Positions 7,124 to 15,408 of a stretch of DNA of 22,227 nt are shown piece after piece. The notes beneath the pieces were generated by a model. It had not been told where the DNA came from. It did no database searches and was given only the letters and a program-made list of their open reading frames with translations. The position numbers were made by a program, and so were the translations under genes. Every line of letters starts with the position of its first letter. Within the stretch, counting starts at the first letter, position 1. The stretch spans positions 1 through 22,227 of the forward strand of contig JAEZBO010000269.1 of the NCBI GenBank assembly GCA_023427085.1. The letters are read 5' to 3'. This DNA comes from Pseudomonadota bacterium. Its GTDB lineage: Bacteria > Pseudomonadota > Gammaproteobacteria > Burkholderiales > Burkholderiaceae_B.

Positions 7124-7755
7124 TCCTTCTGCTTGGTCCCGAAGATGCGGTCGCCCGCATCGCCCAGGCCCGGCATGATGTAGCCGTGTTCGTTCAGGCC
7201 GTCGTCGACCGATGCCGTGTAGATCGACACGTCGGGATGCTCGGACAGCACCCGCTCGATGCCCACCGGCGCGGCCACCAGCACCAGCGCGCGGATCTCC
7301 TTGCAGCCGGCGCGCTTGAGCAGGTCGATGGTGGCGCACATCGAGCCACCGGTTGCCAGCATCGGGTCGACGATCAGCGCCAGCCGCTGGTCGAGCTCGC
7401 CGACCAGCCGTTCGAGATAGGTGTGCGCCTGCAGCGTTTCTTCGTTGCGGGCGATGCCCACCACGCTGACACGCGCGCCCGGGATCAGGCTGAGCACGCC
7501 GTCCAGCATGCCGATGCCGGCGCGCAGGATCGGCACCACGGTGACCTTCTTGCCAGCCAGTTTTTCGGTCTGCACGGTGCCGCACCAGCCCTCGACGTGA
7601 TGCGGCTCGAGCGGCAGGTCCTTGGACGCTTCGTAGGTCAGCAGGGCGCCGACCTCCTGGGCCAGCTCGCGAAAGCTCTTGGTGCTGAGGTCGGCCCGCC
7701 GCATGACCCCGAGCTTGTGGCGAATGAGGGGATGGCGGATTTCGTGCAGCGGCAT
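7120..7755 (-). CDS. upp: Uracil phosphoribosyltransferase
   Basis: A 211-residue cytoplasmic pyrimidine-salvage enzyme converting uracil plus PRPP to UMP. It matches the bacterial Upp family end to end: HPLIRHKLGVMR at the start, TVVPILRAGIGMLDG (72-86), the PRPP-binding loop VDPMLATGGS (129-138), and the uracil-binding C-terminus YIMPGLGDAGDRIFGT (192-207). ATG 7755 has GGAGAA 7 bases upstream. The gene lies 68 bases after dacB on the same strand and its stop overlaps the start of the rhomboid gene, so upp and the rhomboid gene are almost certainly co-transcribed. In many bacteria upp is instead paired with the uracil permease uraA, which is not here. Confidence 0.97.
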   Translation of the reverse strand: MPLHEIRHPLIRHKLGVMRRADLSTKSFRELAQEVGALLTYEASKDLPLEPHHVEGWCGTVQTEKLAGKKVTVVPILRAGIGMLDGVLSLIPGARVSVVGIARNEETLQAHTYLERLVGELDQRLALIVDPMLATGGSMCATIDLLKRAGCKEIRALVLVAAPVGIERVLSEHPDVSIYTASVDDGLNEHGYIMPGLGDAGDRIFGTKQKE

Positions 7756-7800
7756 GGAAGGATTCTCCGGGAATGAGACGGCGGAATTTTTGGGCGGCGT

Positions 7801-7806
7801 ATTGTA
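7801..7806 (-). promoter_or_regulatory. -10 candidate for the upp-rhomboid transcript
   Basis: TACAAT on the minus strand, five of six consensus bases, would start a transcript near 7794 with a leader of about 40 bases before upp. The -35 position holds no good TTGACA match, so support is partial. No terminator hairpin with a U-run was seen between dacB and upp. Confidence 0.35.
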
Positions 7807-7823
7807 TTAGCGGTATCAGCGCA

Positions 7824-9293
7824 TCAGCGCTCGGCCAGCCAGCCGACCAGCGCATCGTCGAACGGCCGCACCGACCAGGCCTGCTCGTCGTTGACCAGGC
7901 TGACGACGATGTAGCGCTTGCCGCTGGCGCCCAGCACGTATCCGGCGATCGCGCGCACGTCGCGCAGCGAGCCGGTCTTGAGGTGGGCCATGCCCTGCGC
8001 CGGATCGTTGCGCAGGCGGCGGCGCACCGTGCCGTCGACGCCGACGATGGCCAGCGAGGACAGGAACTCGGGCATCACCGCCGAGCGCCACGCGGTCTGC
8101 AGCATGCGCGCCAGGCTGTCGGCCGACACCGAGGCATTGCGCGACAGGCCCGAGCCGTTGTCGACCACCAGTTCGGGCATGTCCAGCCCCTGGCGCGCCA
8201 GCACTGCCTGCAGCGCCTGGCCGCTGGTCGGCACCGAGGCCGGCCGCGCGCCGCGCTCGGCGCCCAGCGTCAGCAGCACGGTGCGCGCCATGACGTTGTT
8301 GCTGCGCTTGTTGATGTGGCGGATCACCTCGGACATCGGCGGCGATTCGTGCGAGGCCATCAGCACCGCATCGGGCGGCACCACGCCGGCGCGGACCTGG
8401 CCCGTGAAGGTGCCACCCAGCTGGCCCCAGATATACCGCAACGCGTTATGGGCGAAATCGGTCTGCGACAAGGCCAGCCGGAACAGGCTGAATTCGCCGC
8501 AGGAGCCGGCCACCTTGCCGGTCAGCCGCAGCGACACGCCCTGCTGGCTGAGGATGGGTTCGGTGCCGACCACGGGCGGGCCGGGACAGCGTGCGTCGCT
8601 CCAGTCGACCTGGCCTTCGAGCGAGACGCCCGGCAGCGGCGGGTCCATCACCGGCACCCAGCGGCGCGCCACCGGATCGGGCGTGAAGATCAGCCGCGAC
8701 GCGCCGAAGCCGATCATCAGCGCATCCGGACTGGCGTTGTAGGGACGGTCGGCGGCGCCATCGAAGGCGCCCGGATCGATCTGCACCGCGCCGAACACCG
8801 AGCGGTCGATGATCACGTCCGACAGCTGCGACACACCGCGCAGCCGCAGTTCGCGCAGCAGGGTCCAGAGATCCTGCAGCATCAGCATCGGGTCGCCGCC
8901 GGCCCGCAGGAACAGCGGACCGGGCAGCACGCCACGCGCGTCGGGACGCGCGCCGGGCTCGGTCAGCAGTTCGGTGCGCCAGGTGTAGCTCGGACCCAGT
9001 TCGGCCAGCGCGGCCCAGGTGGTGACCAGCTTCATCACCGACGCCGGGTTGCGCGGCTGCTTGGGATTGACCGAAATCAGCTGCGGGCCGCCGACCTCCT
9101 GCACCACCAGCGACAGCGCGCCGTCGGGCAGCTTGGTTTTCTTCCAGGCCTCGGCCAGCTCGGGCGGCAGGCCTTGCGCGGCCGCGGCGCCCATCGTGCC
9201 GGCCAGGACGGTGGCCAGCGCGGCACCCCGCAACCAGGTCCGGGTCCATTTGAACGGCGCCTTGATCTTGCCCATGCCCGCTTCGATACGCAC
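7824..9293 (-). CDS. dacB: D-alanyl-D-alanine carboxypeptidase/endopeptidase, class C PBP4 family
   Basis: A periplasmic peptidoglycan-trimming enzyme of peptidase family S13 (PBP4), about 489 residues, similar to E. coli DacB. With GTG 9293 as start, the catalytic triad motifs are SVMK (Ser85, Lys88), SNN (Ser331) and KTG (Lys439); the long insert between the first two motifs is typical of class C. A signal peptide is visible (WTRTWLRGAALATVLAGTMGAAAA then QGLPPEL, abbreviated here by its ends). GTG 9293 is preferred because GAAGAGG lies 5 bases upstream; an ATG at 9275, six codons in, is the alternative and has a poorer site. The frame stays open further upstream without a good start. It is divergent from queA and followed after 68 bases by upp. 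Confidence 0.93.
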   Translation of the reverse strand: MRIEAGMGKIKAPFKWTRTWLRGAALATVLAGTMGAAAAQGLPPELAEAWKKTKLPDGALSLVVQEVGGPQLISVNPKQPRNPASVMKLVTTWAALAELGPSYTWRTELLTEPGARPDARGVLPGPLFLRAGGDPMLMLQDLWTLLRELRLRGVSQLSDVIIDRSVFGAVQIDPGAFDGAADRPYNASPDALMIGFGASRLIFTPDPVARRWVPVMDPPLPGVSLEGQVDWSDARCPGPPVVGTEPILSQQGVSLRLTGKVAGSCGEFSLFRLALSQTDFAHNALRYIWGQLGGTFTGQVRAGVVPPDAVLMASHESPPMSEVIRHINKRSNNVMARTVLLTLGAERGARPASVPTSGQALQAVLARQGLDMPELVVDNGSGLSRNASVSADSLARMLQTAWRSAVMPEFLSSLAIVGVDGTVRRRLRNDPAQGMAHLKTGSLRDVRAIAGYVLGASGKRYIVVSLVNDEQAWSVRPFDDALVGWLAER

Positions 9294-9380
9294 AACCACC
9301 TCTTCACGCCAGTAAGCCCGCCGCGGATTCGACCCGGGCAGTATTGCTCGCCGCCCCAGGAGGAGGCGGCGGCACCGCGG

Positions 9381-9386
9381 ATTATC
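9381..9386 (-). promoter_or_regulatory. -10 candidate for dacB
   Basis: GATAAT on the minus strand, five of six consensus bases, sits about 90 bases upstream of dacB in otherwise GC-rich divergent DNA. No convincing -35 element at the right spacing. The rest of the dacB-queA gap (9294-9546) shows no other gene or strong structure. Confidence 0.3.
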
Positions 9387-9443
9387 GCCTGTTCCAGCGG
9401 CCCTTGGCGGCCGCCGGCGAAGTATGGCATGCAGGCTCGGGCC

Positions 9444-9472
9444 CAAGTGCCCGCCGGCCGAAACGCTAAAAT
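9444..9472 (+). promoter_or_regulatory. Promoter candidate for queA-tgt
   Basis: TAAAAT at 9467-9472 is a good -10 element (five of six) in the divergent gap, with only a weak -35 (CAAGTG at 9444-9449). The predicted leader to the GTG start of queA is about 65 bases. Confidence 0.4.
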
Positions 9473-9546
9473 GCACGGTTCGCCGCCCCCCGCCCCGCCG
9501 CCACCCTGCCGGCGCACGGCGCGCGGCCTCATTGCCCGACCGACGC

Positions 9547-10617
9547 GTGACCGCTCCTTTTTCCGTTTCCGACTTCGACTACGACCTGCCGCCCGAACTG
9601 ATCGCGCAATCGCCCGCCGCGACCCGCGCCGGCAGCCGCCTGCTGCACCTGGACGGCGCCGGCCAACTGCACGACCGCCAGTTCGCCCAGCTCGGCGAAC
9701 TGCTGCGCCCGAACGACCTGCTGGTGTTCAACGACACCCAGGTCATCAAGGCCAGGCTGACCGGCCAGAAGGCCACCGGCGGCAAGGTCGAGGTGCTGGT
9801 CGAACGCATCACCGAGCCCGACCGCGCGCTGGCGCACGTGCGCGCCAGCAAGTCGCCGGCCGCCGGCATGACGCTGCGGCTGGCCGAGGCCTTCGACGCC
9901 ACGGTGCTGGGACGCGCCGGCGAGCTCTACGACCTGCGCTTTCCGGCGCCGGTGCTCGAGCTGCTCGAACAGCACGGCGCCACGCCGCTGCCGCCCTACA
10001 TCACCCACGCGCCCGATGACGAAGACGTGGCGCGCTATCAGACCGTCTATGCGCGCGCGCCCGGCGCGGTCGCCGCGCCGACCGCCGGCCTGCACTTCGA
10101 CGCCGCGATGCTCGACGCGCTGGCCGCCCAGGGCGTCGCGCGCGCCTTCGTGACCTTGCACGTGGGCGCCGGCACCTTCCAGCCGGTGCGGGTCGACAAG
10201 CTCGAAGACCACGTCATGCACGCCGAGTGGTACACCGTGCCGCCGCAGACCGTCGCGGCGATCGCCCAGGCGCGGGCGCGCGGCGGCCGCGTGATCGCGG
10301 TCGGCACCACCAGCGTGCGCGCGCTCGAATCGGCCGCGCAGCAGCAGTATCCCGACGCGCCCGAGCAGCCGGCCTCGCGCCAGCTCGACGGCGAGGCGCA
10401 GGGCGACACCCGGCTGTTCATCACGCCCGGCTACCGCTACCGCATCGTCGACGCGCTGCTGACCAACTTCCATCTGCCGCAATCGACGCTGCTGATGCTG
10501 GTCTCGGCGCTGGCCGGCATCGGCCCCATCCAGCGCGCCTATGCCCATGCGGTGGCCCAGCGCTACCGCTTCTTCAGCTACGGCGACGCCATGTTCATCG
10601 AACCTTCCCAGCCATGA
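9547..10617 (+). CDS. queA: S-adenosylmethionine:tRNA ribosyltransferase-isomerase QueA
   Basis: A 356-residue enzyme transferring the ribosyl part of SAM to preQ1 at tRNA position 34, making epoxyqueuosine. Family motifs appear in order: DFDYDLPPELIAQSP (9-23), LLVFNDTQVIKARL (58-71), YQTVYARAPGAVAAPTAGLH (164-183), TLHVGAGTFQPV (203-214), AVGTTSVRALE (251-261), and LLTNFHLPQSTLLMLVSA (304-321). GTG 9547 is chosen because the family N-terminus (E. coli begins M-R-V-T-D-F) aligns there; TTG 9532 is in frame but adds only residues unlike the family. Neither start has a clear ribosome-binding site. The stop overlaps the tgt start (ATGA), so the two consecutive steps of queuosine biosynthesis are coupled. 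Confidence 0.95.
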   Translation: MTAPFSVSDFDYDLPPELIAQSPAATRAGSRLLHLDGAGQLHDRQFAQLGELLRPNDLLVFNDTQVIKARLTGQKATGGKVEVLVERITEPDRALAHVRASKSPAAGMTLRLAEAFDATVLGRAGELYDLRFPAPVLELLEQHGATPLPPYITHAPDDEDVARYQTVYARAPGAVAAPTAGLHFDAAMLDALAAQGVARAFVTLHVGAGTFQPVRVDKLEDHVMHAEWYTVPPQTVAAIAQARARGGRVIAVGTTSVRALESAAQQQYPDAPEQPASRQLDGEAQGDTRLFITPGYRYRIVDALLTNFHLPQSTLLMLVSALAGIGPIQRAYAHAVAQRYRFFSYGDAMFIEPSQP

Positions 10618-11753
10618 CCGGACTTTCCTTCGAACTTCTCGCGCGCGACGGCCAGGCCCGCCGCGGCCGCGTCACGCTCAACCACGGCGTGGTGCAGACC
10701 CCCATCTTCATGCCCGTCGGCACCTACGGCGCGGTCAAGGCCATGCTGCCGCACGAGGTCGAACAGGTCGGCGCGCAGATCGTGCTGGGCAACACCTTCC
10801 ACCTGTGGCTGCGGCCGGGCTCGGAAATCATCCGCAAGCACGGCGGCCTGCATGGCTTCATGCAATGGCAAAAGCCGATCCTGACCGACTCGGGCGGCTT
10901 CCAGGTGTTCAGCCTGCAGGGCATGCGCAAGATCACCGAGGAAGGCGTCAAGTTCGCGTCGCCGATCGATGGCGCACGCCTGTTCCTGACGCCCGAGGAG
11001 TCGATGCGGATCCAGCATGCGCTCAATTCCGACGTCGTCATGGTGTTCGACGAGTGCACGCCCTACGAGATCGACGGCCGGCCGGCCACGCACGACGAAG
11101 CCGCGCGCTCGATGCGCATGTCGCTGCGCTGGGCGCGCCGCTCGCGCCAGACCTTCGACGAACTGGGCAATCCCAACGCGCTGTTCGGCATCGTCCAGGG
11201 CGGCATGTACGAAGACCTGCGCGACGAATCGCTGGCCGGGCTGAACGAGATCGGCTTTCATGGCTATGCGATCGGCGGGCTGTCGGTCGGCGAACCCAAG
11301 GAAGACATGCTGCGCATCCTCGGCCACGTCGCGCCGCGGCTGCCGCAGGACCGCCCGCGCTACCTGATGGGCGTGGGCACGCCGGAAGACCTGGTGGCCG
11401 GCGTGGCGCAGGGCATCGACATGTTCGATTGCGTCATGCCGACCCGCAACGCCCGCAACGGCTGGCTGTTCACCCGCTACGGCGACCTGAAGATCCGCAA
11501 CGCGCGCTATCGCGACGACACCCGTCCGGTCGATCCGTCCTGCGGCTGCCATGCCTGCGCCGGCGGCTTCTCGCGCGCCTACCTGCACCACCTGCAGCGC
11601 GCCAACGAGATCACCGGCGCGCGGCTGAACACGCAGCACAACCTGCACTTCTACCTGACCATCATGGCCGAGATGCGCGCGGCCATCGAAACCGGCACCT
11701 TCCAGGACTGGCGCGAACGCTTCGCGGCGGACCGCGCGCGCGGTATCGATTAG
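10614..11753 (+). CDS. tgt: Queuine tRNA-ribosyltransferase (tRNA-guanine transglycosylase)
   Basis: A 379-residue TIM-barrel enzyme that swaps guanine 34 for preQ1 in tRNAs with GUN anticodons. Key residues are all present: the substrate-binding Asp92 in LTDSGGFQVFSL, Asp146 in MVFDECTPYE, GIVQGGMY (192-199), GGLSVGE (221-227), the nucleophile Asp272 in FDCVMPTRNARNG, and the zinc site Cys310, Cys312, Cys315 and His342 (C-G-C-H-A-C and NTQHNL). Compared with E. coli the zinc loop is one residue longer. The start overlaps queA by four bases. Order queA-tgt-yajC-secD-secF is the common proteobacterial arrangement. Confidence 0.97.
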   Translation: MTGLSFELLARDGQARRGRVTLNHGVVQTPIFMPVGTYGAVKAMLPHEVEQVGAQIVLGNTFHLWLRPGSEIIRKHGGLHGFMQWQKPILTDSGGFQVFSLQGMRKITEEGVKFASPIDGARLFLTPEESMRIQHALNSDVVMVFDECTPYEIDGRPATHDEAARSMRMSLRWARRSRQTFDELGNPNALFGIVQGGMYEDLRDESLAGLNEIGFHGYAIGGLSVGEPKEDMLRILGHVAPRLPQDRPRYLMGVGTPEDLVAGVAQGIDMFDCVMPTRNARNGWLFTRYGDLKIRNARYRDDTRPVDPSCGCHACAGGFSRAYLHHLQRANEITGARLNTQHNLHFYLTIMAEMRAAIETGTFQDWRERFAADRARGID

Positions 11754-11781
11754 GGCCGCCGCTAAGGGGGACACACCCCTC

Positions 11782-11811
11782 TCGAACAAGTAGATACAAG
11801 GTCGCTACAAT
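11782..11811 (+). promoter_or_regulatory. Promoter candidate for yajC-secDF
   Basis: TACAAT at 11806-11811 is a good -10 element (five of six), with a weak -35 (TCGAAC at 11782-11787, 18-base spacer) in the 94-base tgt-yajC gap. The predicted transcript starts near 11818 and has AGGAGA before the yajC ATG. yajC-secDF can therefore probably be transcribed apart from queA-tgt. Confidence 0.5.
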
Positions 11812-11847
11812 AGCCGGCTTAAAAAGTTCACAACAGGAGAAATCCCA

Positions 11848-12198
11848 ATGCTCGCGACCGACTCCATCGGTATTGTTCTGGCCCAGGCGGCTCCCGAAGG
11901 GGGAGCCGCTGGCACTCTGATGGGCATGCTGCCCATCATCCTGATGTTCGTGGTCCTCTATTTCCTGATGATCCGCCCTCAGATGAAGCGCCAGAAGGCC
12001 CATCGCCAACTGCTGTCCGAACTCGCCAAGGGCGATGAAGTCGTGACCGCCGGCGGCATCCTGGGCAAGGTCTCCAAGGTCAGCGACAACTACGTCACCG
12101 TCGAAGTGGCCGACCTGGCCGACCGTCCGGTCGAAGTGCTGGTGCAGAAGCCCTCGGTCTCGGCCGTGCTGCCCAAGGGAACCATCAAGGCGCTGTAA
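11848..12198 (+). CDS. yajC: Sec translocon accessory subunit YajC
   Basis: A 116-residue single-span inner-membrane protein that associates with SecDF and SecYEG. It has a short N-terminus, one hydrophobic span (about 24-42, GTLMGMLPIILMFVVLYFL) followed by the family motif MIRPQMKRQKAH (41-52), then a small soluble domain with GDEVVTAGGILGKV (62-75). ATG 11848 has AGGAGA 8 bases upstream. It is followed by secD, but after an unusually long gap of 167 bases that holds two inverted repeats. Confidence 0.96.
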   Translation: MLATDSIGIVLAQAAPEGGAAGTLMGMLPIILMFVVLYFLMIRPQMKRQKAHRQLLSELAKGDEVVTAGGILGKVSKVSDNYVTVEVADLADRPVEVLVQKPSVSAVLPKGTIKAL

Positions 12199-12263
12199 GC
12201 GTCACAGTTGTCCCCGGCGCCGCGCGACATCGGCATCGTACCCAGCACGCGCGCCCCCCAACC

Positions 12264-12336
12264 TGACACCGCGGATCCGGCCTGGCCGGCTCCGTGGTGT
12301 CGCCCCTTCGGGGAGAGGCGCCTGGCGCCTCGGGGG
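12264..12336. repeat. Tandem palindromes between yajC and secD
   Basis: Two dyad elements lie side by side. The first (12265-12301) has arms of about 18 bases around a single T at 12283; 16 of 18 positions pair, one of the others is a G-U wobble, and the core CCGGCC-T-GGCCGG is perfect. The second (12315-12331) is a perfect 8-base palindrome, GAGGCGCC-T-GGCGCCTC, flanked by CCCC (12303-12306) and GGGGG (12332-12336), which could extend it. A CTTCGG mini-loop lies between them. The shared single-T centre and the position between two genes suggest a dispersed intergenic repeat; an RNA structure separating yajC from secD is the other reading. Confidence 0.6.
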
Positions 12337-12365
12337 TGGGTTTACCTCTTAGCCGTCTCTCGTCC

Positions 12366-14231
12366 ATGAACCGCTACCCCCTCTGGAAGTACGCCACCGT
12401 CGTCATCGCGGTGCTGGTCGGCCTGATCTACACGCTGCCCAACTTCTTCGGCGAATCGCCGGCAGTCCAGATTTCCAACGCCAAGTCGACCGTCAAGGTC
12501 GACAACGCCATGCTCGGCCGCATCGAACAGCTGCTGGCCGACGCCAATATCCCGATCACCGGCTCGCAGTTCGAACAGAACGGTTCGATCGGCACCGTGC
12601 GCGTGCGCCTTGAATCGACCGACACGCAGCTGCAAGCCCGCGACCTGATCGAACGCACGCTCAACCCGAATTCGCAAGACCCCTCGTACACCGTGGCGCT
12701 GAACCTGCTGCCGGCCTCGCCCAACTGGCTGACGGCCATCGGCGCGCGCCCCATGTACCTGGGCCTGGACCTGCGCGGTGGCGTGCACTTCCTGCTCGAG
12801 GTCGACATGCAGGGCGCGCTGGTGTCGCGCTACGAGTCGCTGTCGGGCGAAGTGCGCAACATCCTGCGCGACCAGCGCATCGCCGGCTCGGTCGAGCGCT
12901 CGGGCATGAGCCTGGTGGCCAGCTTCGAAAACGCCTCGCTGCGCGACAACGCGCTGTCGGCGCTGCGCACCCGCATGCCCGACCTGCAATTGGCCGAGCG
13001 CCAGGACGGCCAGCGCGCGCAGATCGTCGGCACGCTCAGCCCGACCGCGGTCTCGACGGTGCAGACCAACGCGCTGCGCCAGAACATGACCACGCTGCAC
13101 AACCGCATCAACGAACTGGGCGTGGCCGAACCGATCATCCAGCAGCAAGGCGCCGACCGCATCGTCGTGCAGCTGCCGGGCGTGCAGGACGTCGCGCGCG
13201 CCAAGGAACTGCTGGGCCGCACCGCCACGCTCGAGATCCGGCTGGTCGACGACTCGCCGGCCGCGCAGGCCGCGCTGGCCGGCGGCACCGTGCCGTTCGG
13301 GCTCGAGCGCTACGAAGACAGCAACGGCATGCCGCTGCTGGTGCGCCGGCAGGTCATCCTGACCGGCGAGAACCTGCAGGACGCCCAGCCCGGCCGCGAC
13401 CAGCAGACCCAGCAGGCCGCCGTGCACCTGACGCTGGACTCCAAGGGCGCGCGGATCTTCCGCGACGTCACGCGCGACAACATCAACCGCCGCATGGCCA
13501 TCCTGCTGTTCGAACGCGGCCGCGGCGAAGTCGTCACCGCGCCGGTGATCCGCAGCGAGATCCCCGGCGGCCAGGTGCAGATCTCCGGCAGCATGACCTC
13601 GGAAGAAGCCGCCAACACCGCGCTGCTGCTGCGCGCCGGTTCGCTGGCCGCGCCGATGGAGATCATCGAGGAACGCACCATCGGCCCGAGCCTGGGCGCC
13701 GACAACATTGCGATGGGCTTCAACGCGACGCTGTACGGCTTCCTGGCGATCGCGGTCTTCATCATCGCCTACTACCACCTGTTCGGCGTGTTCTCGACCA
13801 TCGGCCTGACGCTCAACGTGCTGCTGCTGCTGGCGCTGCTGTCGATGCTGCAGGCCACGCTGACGCTGCCGGGCATCGCCGCCATCGCGCTGACGCTGGG
13901 CATGGCGATCGACGCCAACGTGCTGATCAACGAACGGATACGCGAAGAACTGCGCAACGGCGCCACCCCGCAACAGGCCATCCACCACGGCTTCGAGCGC
14001 GCCTGGGGCACGATTCTGGACTCGAACCTGACCACGCTGATCGTCGCGGTGGCGCTGCTGGCCTTCGGCTCGGGCCCGGTGCGCGGCTTCGCCGTGGTGC
14101 ACTGCCTGGGCATCCTGACCTCGATGTTCTCGGCCGTCGTCGGTGTGCGCGCGCTGGCCAACCTCTGGTATGGCGGACGCCGCAAGCTGCAGTCGATCTC
14201 GATCGGCACCATCTGGAAACCCAAGAACTGA
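12366..14231 (+). CDS. secD: Protein translocase subunit SecD
   Basis: A 621-residue inner-membrane protein that, with SecF, uses the proton gradient to help pull secreted proteins out of SecYEG into the periplasm. TM1 (8-25) is followed by the large periplasmic P1 region, which begins with the family signature LGLDLRGG (132-139), and then by five C-terminal spans from about 453. GMAIDANVLINERIREEL (512-529) contains Asp516, equivalent to the proton-relay Asp519 of E. coli. ATG 12366 gives the canonical N-R-Y-P-L-W-K start, but no ribosome-binding site precedes it. The frame stays open upstream to a GTG at 12294 inside the palindromic repeat, so a 24-residue extension is formally possible. 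secF follows after 14 bases. Confidence 0.96.
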   Translation: MNRYPLWKYATVVIAVLVGLIYTLPNFFGESPAVQISNAKSTVKVDNAMLGRIEQLLADANIPITGSQFEQNGSIGTVRVRLESTDTQLQARDLIERTLNPNSQDPSYTVALNLLPASPNWLTAIGARPMYLGLDLRGGVHFLLEVDMQGALVSRYESLSGEVRNILRDQRIAGSVERSGMSLVASFENASLRDNALSALRTRMPDLQLAERQDGQRAQIVGTLSPTAVSTVQTNALRQNMTTLHNRINELGVAEPIIQQQGADRIVVQLPGVQDVARAKELLGRTATLEIRLVDDSPAAQAALAGGTVPFGLERYEDSNGMPLLVRRQVILTGENLQDAQPGRDQQTQQAAVHLTLDSKGARIFRDVTRDNINRRMAILLFERGRGEVVTAPVIRSEIPGGQVQISGSMTSEEAANTALLLRAGSLAAPMEIIEERTIGPSLGADNIAMGFNATLYGFLAIAVFIIAYYHLFGVFSTIGLTLNVLLLLALLSMLQATLTLPGIAAIALTLGMAIDANVLINERIREELRNGATPQQAIHHGFERAWGTILDSNLTTLIVAVALLAFGSGPVRGFAVVHCLGILTSMFSAVVGVRALANLWYGGRRKLQSISIGTIWKPKN

Positions 14232-14245
14232 TCGGCTGACACATC

Positions 14246-15187
14246 ATGGAATTCTTCCGCATCCATCGCACCATTCCGTTCATGCGCCACGCCGTGGTGC
14301 TGAACGTGATCAGTCTGGTGACCTTCCTGCTGGCGGTGTTCTTCATCGCCACGCGCGGGTTCCACCTGTCCATCGAGTTCACCGGCGGCACGCTGATGGA
14401 AGTCAGCTACCCGCAGACCGCGCAGCTCGAGCAGGTCCGCGGCGCCGTCTCGGGCCTGGGCTACTCCGACTTCCAGGTGCAGAACTTCGGCACCTCGCGC
14501 GACGTCATGATCCGCCTGCCGCTGGGCGAAGGCCAGACCTCGGCCGGCCAGAGCGAGACCGTGCTCAAGGCGCTGCAACAGGCCGATGCCGGCGTCGAGC
14601 TGCGCCGCGTCGAGTTCGTCGGCCCGCAGGTGGGCCGCGAACTGGTCGAGAACGGCCTGCTGGCGCTGCTGTTCGTCGTCATCGGCATCATGGCCTACCT
14701 GGGCATACGCTTCGAATGGAAGTTCGCGCTGGCCGGCGTGATCGCCAACCTGCACGACGTGGTGATCATCCTGGGCTTCTTTGCGTTCTTCCAGTGGGAG
14801 TTCTCGCTGCCCGTGCTGGCCGGCGTGCTGGCGGTGCTGGGCTACTCCGTCAACGAGTCCGTGGTCATCATGGACCGGATCCGCGAGAACTTCCGCAAGC
14901 AACGCAAGACCAGCGTGCGCGAAGTCATCGACAGCGCCATCACGCAGACCATCTCGCGCACCATCATCACGCACGGCTCGACGCAGATGATGGTGCTGGC
15001 GATGCTGTTCTTCGGCGGTCCGTCGCTGCATTACTTCGCGCTGGCGCTGACGATCGGCATCTGGTTCGGCATCTACTCGTCGGTGTTCGTCGCCGCGGCG
15101 CTGGCCATGTGGTTCGGCGTCAAGCGCGAGGACCTGGTCAAGCCGGTCAAGAAGGACGACGGCGAAGCCGAGGTCGAGACGCCCTGA
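14246..15187 (+). CDS. secF: Protein translocase subunit SecF
   Basis: A 313-residue six-span partner of SecD. TM1 is at about 17-35, the periplasmic start is LSIEFTGGTLMEV (41-53), and five spans follow from about 137. NESVVIMDRIRENFRK (203-218) holds Asp210, equivalent to E. coli Asp213, and TQTISRTIITHGST (233-246) is the conserved loop. Two small departures from the enterobacterial motif are visible: SIEFTGG in place of GIDFTGG, and NE in place of ND before the relay helix; both are conservative. The acidic C-terminus (DDGEAEVE) is unremarkable. A strong hairpin 32 bases after the stop probably ends the operon. Confidence 0.96.
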   Translation: MEFFRIHRTIPFMRHAVVLNVISLVTFLLAVFFIATRGFHLSIEFTGGTLMEVSYPQTAQLEQVRGAVSGLGYSDFQVQNFGTSRDVMIRLPLGEGQTSAGQSETVLKALQQADAGVELRRVEFVGPQVGRELVENGLLALLFVVIGIMAYLGIRFEWKFALAGVIANLHDVVIILGFFAFFQWEFSLPVLAGVLAVLGYSVNESVVIMDRIRENFRKQRKTSVREVIDSAITQTISRTIITHGSTQMMVLAMLFFGGPSLHYFALALTIGIWFGIYSSVFVAAALAMWFGVKREDLVKPVKKDDGEAEVETP

Positions 15188-15219
15188 CGGTATGGCGGCG
15201 TACTGCCGACCCGCCGTGA

Positions 15220-15251
15220 CGACAAGGCCCCGCTGACCCGGGGCCTTGTCG
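15220..15251 (+). terminator. Hairpin terminator after secF
   Basis: Arms at 15220-15231 (CGACAAGGCCCC) and 15240-15251 (GGGGCCTTGTCG) are perfect 12-base complements around an 8-base loop. No U-run follows, so release may need Rho or the structure may mainly protect the mRNA end. It is the most stable simple hairpin I noticed in the window. Confidence 0.6.
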
Positions 15252-15342
15252 CATCTGGCGGCGACCCGCCGCATCCTGCCGCGACCGGCGCCGCCCTGCC
15301 CCGCGCAGGCCCGGGCCGGCAGCCCCGGCCGCGCCGGCGCGC

Positions 15343-15348
15343 TAGAAT
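15343..15348 (+). promoter_or_regulatory. -10 candidate for miaB-ybeZ-ybeY
   Basis: TAGAAT, five of six consensus bases, lies about 60 bases upstream of miaB in otherwise extremely GC-rich DNA (15252-15408). No -35 match at the right spacing. Nothing else gene-like was seen in this gap. Confidence 0.4.
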
Positions 15349-15408
15349 CACGGTCTTTCCTCCACTTTTTGGCGCCCGCGGGATAGACACCCGTCACGGC
15401 CGAGACCC

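Noticed and set aside
4773..7160. 795-codon minus-strand frame spanning cysG and the rhomboid gene
   Set aside because: It is a shadow frame of both genes; the real rhomboid frame has the catalytic Ser and His motifs, and cysG fits on the other strand.
7773..10019. 748-codon open frame on the plus strand opposite dacB and running into queA
   Set aside because: The translation is low-complexity Arg/Gln/His/Ala with no family motifs, while dacB on the minus strand has all three catalytic motifs.
11765..11780. AGGGG/CCCCT hairpin after tgt as a terminator
   Set aside because: The stem is only five base pairs with no U-run; too weak to call.
12342..14102. 586-codon open frame on the minus strand opposite secD
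   Set aside because: Its composition (His/Gln/Arg/Ala-rich, no recognisable domain) is the usual product of reading a GC-rich gene backwards, and secD on the plus strand matches its family throughout.
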